Shown: piece after piece, positions 6,601 to 10,097 of the stretch
Layout of the letters: each line of letters starts with the position of its first letter
How positions within the stretch are numbered: position 1 is the first letter of the stretch
Source of the DNA: an archaeon
GTDB taxonomy: Archaea; Asgardarchaeota; Hermodarchaeia; Hermodarchaeales; Hermodarchaeaceae
Assembly: GCA_016550485.1 (NCBI GenBank)
Contig: JABXGV010000289.1
Span: 1-10,097, forward strand
Length of the DNA: 10,097 nt
Direction: 5' to 3'
Made by a program: the position numbers and the translations under genes
Notes under the pieces: generated by a model
What the model saw: only the letters and a program-made list of their open reading frames with translations
Databases searched by the model: none
Told to the model about the DNA's origin: nothing

Positions 6601-8575
6601 AGCGGCTCGCTGGTAGCCGTTTCTCCTTTTCGAAGAACCCTTGTACCTCAGCAATAGAAAGGGCGTAGAACTCAGCGATGGACAGCTCTTGCGCGCCGAA
6701 GGGCACCTTTGCCGCAAGGACCTTCTCGTTGAAGCGTTGTCCTTCACAATCAGAACATGGTATCCATACGGAGGGGAGGAAGCGCATCTTTGCCTCGGTG
6801 GCGCCCATGCCCTTACAGGTAGGGCAGGCACCTTCCGGTCGGTTGAAGCTGAAATGGGAGGCGGAGAGCCCTGTGACTGCGGCGTAGAGGTCTCTGATGA
6901 TATCTGCGAGCTTGGTGTAAGTAGCAGGGTTGGATCGTGGGTTCCGCCCGATTGGGCTTTGGTCCACCATGACTGGCTTGATTGCTGGTCCCTCAATGGC
7001 GCTGCAGCCGACTGGTGTCTTCTCCTTGAGGCTGGGAACCAACACGTGTTCAACCAAGGAGCTCTTCCCGGACCCTGAAACTCCGGTGATAACGGTCAGG
7101 CGTTCTAGGGGGATCTTGACATTGATTTTCTGGAGGTTGTGTTGATGGGCTCCACGTACCGTGAGAAAGCTGTCAGGCGGTGGGCGTGACTCAGGGATTT
7201 CAACCCGGTCCCGCATACTGAAGTACCGACCAGTGGATGTGTCGGTTTTCCATAGCTGACCGGGTGTTCCGGAGAAGGTGACCTCGCCACCCTCCTTCCC
7301 AGCACCGGGTCCTAAATCGATAGCCTGGTCCGCTGCGGCGGCAGCCACCCTATCGTGTTCCACAAACACCACGGGTCCTGCCAAGTCACGGAATGCAGGT
7401 AGGAACCGGGCAACATCGGCGGGGTGCTGCCCAATGGTGGGCTCATCAAGAACGTGCAACATATCCTCAAGGCGGCTTGTCAGTGTAATAGCTAACCGGA
7501 CCCGCTGTGACTCCCCGCGGGAGAGCGTAGGGGATGAACGGTCAAGGGAAAGGTATCCCAACCCCACACGGTTCAGGGCGTCAAGCCGTCGTGTGATTTC
7601 AGATTTGAGGCGCTTTGCCGACGAGGGCAAGTCTGCAGTGGCGAATATCTTTTGCACGGATTCTACGGTGTGGGAGAGGAGTTCAGGCAGTCTGAATCCT
7701 TTCCACCGTACATAGGCGACGGTTGGGTGGAGCCCCGTCTGGTCACAGCGGGCACACCCCTTGCCCTTGCAGTAGGGACAGGACCTGTTGAAGTGGGTGG
7801 GTTTCAGTTCCCCAAAGCAAGTTCCGCACCGAGCACAGACTGGGCTTCGCGAGAACCTCGTCTCACCCTCCTTATCGTGTATGGCGATTGCCTGAGCGCC
7901 GAGGGCTAGCCCTCGCTGTACAATCTCGCGAATTTTCACCACGGGTGTGGAGGAGTCGATCTCGCCAATCTTAACATCGAGATTGTGGGGGGTCTTGGGT
8001 TTCAGAGGCTGGGTTTTCCATGGTTTACCATCAACTAGGATGGCTTCGGGTCCGAATTCCTTGGCGAGAATCGCTAACAGGGTTTGGTGGCTTCCTAGAA
8101 CCGCATGGAGAAGAGGGGCAAATACTTGGCAGGGGTGCTGTTTTGCTAGGGCTTTGAGCTGCTCTACGATTTCGTCCTCTGACAGAACATTGAGTGAGGT
8201 CTTGCATTTGGGGCAATGGCGAACACCATAGTTCGTGTAGAGAAGCCTGAGGAATGGGTGCAGGCCTGAGGCGGTGGCAAGGGTGGAGAGAGGATTGCGG
8301 TTCAGCAGGTTCTGTCCTACTGCTATGGCTGGACCCAATCCAGTGATGGATTCTACCTGGGCCGGGGCTAGCCTGTGGGTCGCTGAGCGATAGGAGGATC
8401 TTCCGATAAGGTAGATGTCGAGGAAGCGGCGGCGTGCTTCGTGGTAGAGGGTGTCAAAGACGAGGGAGGTTTTTCCTGACCCTGAGACACCGGTCACGAC
8501 CGTGAGTCCATCACCGATTTGTACATCTACACTTTTGAGGTTGTGAACTGCCGCGCCCCTTATTCGTATGTCCAT
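3683..8575 (-). CDS. Double-length UvrA-like ATPase: two UvrA units fused, four ABC domains
   Basis: Residues are numbered from an upstream TTG at 8599; the preferred start is the ATG at codon 9 (8575), giving 1630 residues. Canonical UvrA (about 940 residues) finds DNA damage as a dimer. This chain holds two units (about 10-800 and 820-1638) joined by a basic linker near 807-815. Walker A GVSGSGK motifs start at 37, 506, 850 and 1341. Signatures are LSRGE (359), LSGGE (694), LSAGE (1191) and LSGGE (1525). Walker B pairs D385/E386, D721/E722, D1217/E1218 and D1552/E1553 and H-loop histidines 415, 754, 1250 and 1585 are intact. Each unit has three zinc modules: C129/C132 with C255/C258, C274/C277 with C282/C285, C592/C595-x19-C615/C618; then C946/C949 with C961/C964, C985/C988 with C1110/C1113, C1435/C1438-x19-C1458/C1461. 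The UvrB-binding-type insert (133-254) occurs only in unit 1 and the insertion domain (989-1109) only in unit 2. It is cytoplasmic and DNA-binding by family. It is first gene of an operon with the toroid protein. UvrA2/DrrC-like self-resistance is an alternative to excision repair. Confidence 0.93.
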   Translation of the reverse strand: MDIRIRGAAVHNLKSVDVQIGDGLTVVTGVSGSGKTSLVFDTLYHEARRRFLDIYLIGRSSYRSATHRLAPAQVESITGLGPAIAVGQNLLNRNPLSTLATASGLHPFLRLLYTNYGVRHCPKCKTSLNVLSEDEIVEQLKALAKQHPCQVFAPLLHAVLGSHQTLLAILAKEFGPEAILVDGKPWKTQPLKPKTPHNLDVKIGEIDSSTPVVKIREIVQRGLALGAQAIAIHDKEGETRFSRSPVCARCGTCFGELKPTHFNRSCPYCKGKGCARCDQTGLHPTVAYVRWKGFRLPELLSHTVESVQKIFATADLPSSAKRLKSEITRRLDALNRVGLGYLSLDRSSPTLSRGESQRVRLAITLTSRLEDMLHVLDEPTIGQHPADVARFLPAFRDLAGPVVFVEHDRVAAAAADQAIDLGPGAGKEGGEVTFSGTPGQLWKTDTSTGRYFSMRDRVEIPESRPPPDSFLTVRGAHQHNLQKINVKIPLERLTVITGVSGSGKSSLVEHVLVPSLKEKTPVGCSAIEGPAIKPVMVDQSPIGRNPRSNPATYTKLADIIRDLYAAVTGLSASHFSFNRPEGACPTCKGMGATEAKMRFLPSVWIPCSDCEGQRFNEKVLAAKVPFGAQELSIAEFYALSIAEVQGFFEKEKRLPASRCQAAKRILKALLDVGLGYLSLGQTSPTLSGGEAQRVKLTKFLGRNKLQDRLIVLDEPSTGLHPQDLNGLLTVLDRLVRAGATILIVEHNTDMIRAADWIIDLGPGAGPTGGQVLYMGLPKGVLEAKGSHTGRALKEEGALRPRKTRKHPAATPSTHIAIRNARANNLQGVSVDIPKGKLTVVTGVSGSGKSSLVNNVLEAEARRRFLETLSLYERQGTREGPEAPVDAITGLGVTLTVGLRIQHAWSTLSQFTRRGSVGIASELSHHLGILLARIGKRTCLRCAAEMVREKEWRCPKCGVYAPIAKARHFSPSNYAANCPECTGIGSVLVPRPDKLIIHPEKPLCKGAMYSPGYWPQTYLCKDQPIIAEIGKRYGFDPTTTPWQEMSQEAQDAFLFGDGHRYTWTYQSKTDGSMKQSTWTWRGFYAGWVKDWDIQGTYTDNVPCPKCKGAGLQPEYLAVTIGGFNFHQLSEMPLTQLAEVLEQVPALPPDEPFAGNSLTIAKRRLRFLQQVGLGYLHLNRPMGTLSAGEAQRIKLGGLLGSELTSLTILLDEPSRGMHPSELEALKDALNSLREEGNTVIVVEHDMLLIRAADYVIDMGPGAGAAGGKVVFKGTPQQLTKAKTPTGQWLRREHGFELTRSRRQPTGWMTITGARGNNLRGEPVKIPLGTLVGVCGVSGSGKSTLMIDTLGRAQVRKTHSSSFSMEPMDPLDYDSISSAPARTVIVDQTRRGIGSPSRYLGIQRHLLKIYADSDDAQALGVDRKTLTRSCKACKGRGRIRIEMGFLPDAYLECETCQGTGYLPEAWDIRVKGVALPEVNHLSLDKAYKLFCDEPKIAEPLELARSVGLGYLVWHQPAFSLSGGEVQRLKIAGELMKKVKTKTLYILDEPTVGLHMEDVAQLTKVLHRLAEQGHTVVVVEHHPQLLAACDWIIELGPVGGPEGGKVIATGTPEAVSQKDTPTAPYLRGLLEASK
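3694..3698 (-). promoter_or_regulatory. Shine-Dalgarno site of the toroid gene, inside the UvrA-like coding end
   Basis: GGAGG on the minus strand is 7 bases before the ATG at 3686 and lies within the last codons of the UvrA-like gene. Together with the 4-base ATGA overlap it indicates translational coupling. Confidence 0.65.
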
Positions 8576-8607
8576 GGAAACTCGCCCATCTACTATCAAC
8601 GCACGCT

Positions 8608-8643
8608 ACTTGAGCTTTATAGTTGCCCAAAAGCATCTCAAGT
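8608..8643. repeat. 7-bp inverted repeat flanking the UvrA-like TATA box
   Basis: ACTTGAG (8608-8614) and CTCAAGT (8637-8643) are exact reverse complements 22 bases apart, with the proposed TATA box between them. CTCAAG recurs at 8689-8694. A shorter 5-bp palindrome (CTCAA at 8637, TTGAG at 8649) overlaps the right arm. A regulator bound across both arms would block the promoter. Arms this short can occur by chance in a 127-base gap, so the call is tentative. Confidence 0.3.
8616..8621 (-). promoter_or_regulatory. Archaeal TATA box of the UvrA-like gene
   Basis: TATAAA on the minus strand is centred about 43 bases before the ATG at 8575, which predicts transcription start near 8592 and a leader of about 17 bases. 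That start would leave the in-frame TTG at 8599 untranscribed, which is one reason to prefer the ATG. A second A/T-rich element at 8643-8650 is a weaker alternative. Confidence 0.5.
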
Positions 8644-8726
8644 TATATTTGAGCAAATAGAGACTACCATATAACTGATTGCGAACCACTCAAGCTGCAC
8701 CAGCGCCGTCAGTGCACCATATTAAA

Positions 8727-9005
8727 TCATGACCTGCCATCCACAATGTCGTCAACCTCACGTGCTAATTCTATTCGAACGATAGCGATGTTTGGCACTT
8801 GTGCTAGCGCTACTTGATTGGCCTCTTCGAGGGACTTTGCAAGGACAACAAAGCTGTGGTTAGCCCCTGTTGAATCAGTGCATACAGGTGAGAAAGGACA
8901 GGTTCCTTGCTGCTGCATACCCCGTTGGTCAGTTTGCACCCTTGCAGTCACAATCCACAGCATTTGCTGCCACCACCGCGCACGTGCTTTCTGTCGTTTA
9001 GCCAT
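8727..9005 (-). CDS. Small protein of unknown function (92 residues)
   Basis: I do not recognise this family. The protein has a basic N-terminus (MAKRQKARAR), a likely beta strand WIVTARVQ (17-24), a glutamine/glycine-rich loop with two cysteines (C36, C42), a strand SFVVLAKS (51-58), a helix of about 59-69 and a strand AIVRIELAREV (74-84), then an acidic end. That order suggests a small alpha/beta fold. There is no signal peptide or membrane segment. The ATG is supported by a TATA box 37 bases upstream; no clear Shine-Dalgarno site is present, consistent with a short or leaderless transcript. The stop lies 127 bases before the UvrA-like promoter region on the same strand. The overlapping plus-strand frame at 8818-9072 is cysteine-rich and unstructured, so the minus frame is preferred. 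Confidence 0.6.
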   Translation of the reverse strand: MAKRQKARARWWQQMLWIVTARVQTDQRGMQQQGTCPFSPVCTDSTGANHSFVVLAKSLEEANQVALAQVPNIAIVRIELAREVDDIVDGRS

Positions 9006-9013
9006 ACTTCATC

Positions 9014-9023
9014 GCCTTAAGGC
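9014..9023. repeat. 10-bp perfect palindrome over the predicted transcription start of the small gene
   Basis: GCCTTAAGGC is fully self-complementary and lies between the TATA box (9038-9045) and the ATG (9005), covering the predicted start near 9016. In that position a bound repressor would block initiation. It may also be chance. Confidence 0.3.
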
Positions 9024-9037
9024 ACTCTCCCCCAACG

Positions 9038-9045
9038 TTAATATA
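9038..9045 (-). promoter_or_regulatory. Archaeal TATA box of the 92-residue gene
   Basis: TATATTAA on the minus strand is centred about 37 bases before the ATG at 9005, giving a leader of about 11 bases. The spacing matches the other promoters in the window. Confidence 0.5.
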
Positions 9046-9168
9046 CATTCCAGTCGGTCAGACCATGCCTGATAGCCTTAGAGCTGTATACTCTAGTGTT
9101 TTCTTGGGCAAGAATCGTCGGTGTTACCTCTAAAGCACCAAGCTTCCTAGTCTGGATTTACCAAACAC

Positions 9169-9178
9169 TAATAATATA
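9169..9178 (+). promoter_or_regulatory. Archaeal TATA box of the aldo/keto reductase gene
   Basis: TAATAATATA is centred about 41 bases before the ATG at 9215, so transcription would begin near 9200 and the leader would hold the GGTGAG site. The rest of the divergent gap 9006-9214 shows no gene; a weak 5-bp inverted repeat (TAGAG 9079-9083, CTCTA 9091-9095) lies mid-gap. Confidence 0.5.
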
Positions 9179-9203
9179 CTATTCTACGACGGATTGCCAA
9201 ATC

Positions 9204-9209
9204 GGTGAG
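9204..9209 (+). promoter_or_regulatory. Shine-Dalgarno site of the aldo/keto reductase gene
   Basis: GGTGAG lies 5 bases before the ATG at 9215 and matches the GGTGA part of the 16S rRNA tail complement. Confidence 0.5.
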
Positions 9210-9214
9210 CAGCC

Positions 9215-10097
9215 ATGAAGACAATCAGGCTAGGTAAAACCAATTTAGAAGTGTCACGGGTCGGGATGGGAGGTATACCAATTCAGCGTCCTCCATTTCG
9301 TGAAGCAGTCAAGGTCATTCAGCGGGCCCTTGATTTGGGCATCAATTTCATCGATACAAGCGTGGCCTATGGTGAAAGTGAGAAACGTATTGGCGCCGCG
9401 ATTGCGGGTCGCCGAGACGAAGTCGTGTTGGCGACAAAAACTTCATGGCGTTCTAAGAAGTCCACCCTTGACTGGTTGAAGCGGAGCCTCGAGTCCCTCG
9501 CTGTTGAGTATATTGACCTCTACCAGTTTCACAACGTGAGCCAGGAGATGGCGTTGGAGCGGCTGTTCAAGGATGGCGCGTTTAAGGCGGTCCAAAAAGC
9601 TAAGGAGGAGGGGATTATCAGTCACATCGGCGTGTCAACACATTCGATGGAAATCGCGCAAAGGGCTGTAACCTCAGGGCACTTTGAGACCATCCAGTTC
9701 CCCTTCAATTACGTGGTCAATCATGCAGCAGACAAGCTCGTTTCTCTCGCCAAGGAGCATGATGTAGGTTTTATCGCCATGAAATCGTTTGCAGGAGGTC
9801 AGCTATCTGATGCTGCCCTATCAATCAAGTATCTTCTGCAGTTCGATAATGTTTTACCTGATCCTGGCATCCAAACCATAACTGAACTAGAAGAAATCGT
9901 AGGAATCGTAGAGGGACCGTGGGAACTCACAGCCCAAGAACGAGGACGCATTGAAGAAATCCGGTTAGAACTCAAATCCCGTCTGTGTATGTGGTGCTAC
10001 GCATGTGTAGAAGGCCATATGAGGCAGTGTCCGAAGAAGGTAGCGATTCCAGACCTTATGAATATCCGGAGCATGCTCAAACTCTGGCCCCCCAAGA
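9215..10097 (+). CDS. Aldo/keto reductase with C-terminal 4Fe-4S-type cysteine motif, 3' end outside window
   Basis: The 294 visible codons encode a soluble TIM-barrel oxidoreductase that would use a nicotinamide cofactor to reduce aldehydes or ketones (family knowledge; the substrate is not readable). The start MKTIRLGKTNLEVSRVGMGG is typical. The catalytic tetrad is complete: D47 in NFIDTSVAYGESE, Y52, K75 in LATKTS and H106 in LYQFH. The tail carries C258-x2-C261-x2-C264-x7-C272-P, as in ferredoxin-like AKRs such as those annotated 'aldo/keto reductase, 4Fe-4S'; the usual last gap is two residues, so five are inserted here. It is divergent from the minus-strand genes with its own TATA box and Shine-Dalgarno site, so it is probably independent of the UvrA-like operon. 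The frame is still open at the edge (LKLWPPK), and family length suggests some tens of residues are missing. Confidence 0.92.
   Translation, partial: MKTIRLGKTNLEVSRVGMGGIPIQRPPFREAVKVIQRALDLGINFIDTSVAYGESEKRIGAAIAGRRDEVVLATKTSWRSKKSTLDWLKRSLESLAVEYIDLYQFHNVSQEMALERLFKDGAFKAVQKAKEEGIISHIGVSTHSMEIAQRAVTSGHFETIQFPFNYVVNHAADKLVSLAKEHDVGFIAMKSFAGGQLSDAALSIKYLLQFDNVLPDPGIQTITELEEIVGIVEGPWELTAQERGRIEEIRLELKSRLCMWCYACVEGHMRQCPKKVAIPDLMNIRSMLKLWPPK

Noticed and set aside
8696..8718. Direct repeat TGCACCA 17 bases apart after the small gene's stop
   Set aside because: Only two 7-base copies without relation to a promoter or a mobile-element end; likely chance.
8818..9072. Plus-strand frame of 84 codons opposite the small gene
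   Set aside because: Its composition is rich in Cys, His and Arg without secondary-structure pattern, and the opposite strand has a better-placed promoter and a protein-like sequence.

Overview
The window looks archaeal. All four transcription starts I can propose have an A/T-rich TATA-like box centred about 37 to 44 bases before the start codon, which fits an archaeal TATA box about 26 bases before transcription start plus a very short leader. The families present (a DUF3160 protein, a terpenoid-cyclase-fold protein and an aldo/keto reductase with a 4Fe-4S tail) are compatible with that. An Asgard or other uncultured lineage is a guess only; nothing here fixes the phylum. I see no rRNA, tRNA, CRISPR array, insertion sequence or transposase.

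Layout. Four genes lie on the minus strand and one on the plus strand. Reading the minus strand from right to left: a 92-residue protein of unknown function (8727-9005); a giant UvrA-like ATPase (3683-8575); a toroid (prenyltransferase/squalene-oxidase repeat) protein overlapping it by 4 bases (2658-3686); and, behind its own promoter, an exported DUF3160 protein with a beta-propeller C-terminus that runs off the left edge (1-2502). On the plus strand, divergent from the 92-residue gene, an aldo/keto reductase starts at 9215 and runs off the right edge.

The centrepiece is the UvrA-like protein. It is two UvrA units in one chain, with four intact ABC ATPase domains and three zinc modules in each unit, so one polypeptide corresponds to a UvrA dimer. 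The two accessory domains that a normal UvrA carries in every copy are divided between the units. The UvrB-binding-type domain is present only in the first unit and the DNA-contacting insertion domain only in the second. The toroid gene is translationally coupled to it (ATGA overlap, with a Shine-Dalgarno site inside the end of the UvrA-like gene), so the two products probably act together. No uvrB or uvrC lies in the window, so repair, drug tolerance and some other DNA-binding role all remain open.

The intergenic gaps are short (155, 127 and 209 bases). Each holds promoter elements and a small inverted repeat near the proposed TATA box or transcription start, which are candidate operators. 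No gene-free stretch exceeds 300 bases.
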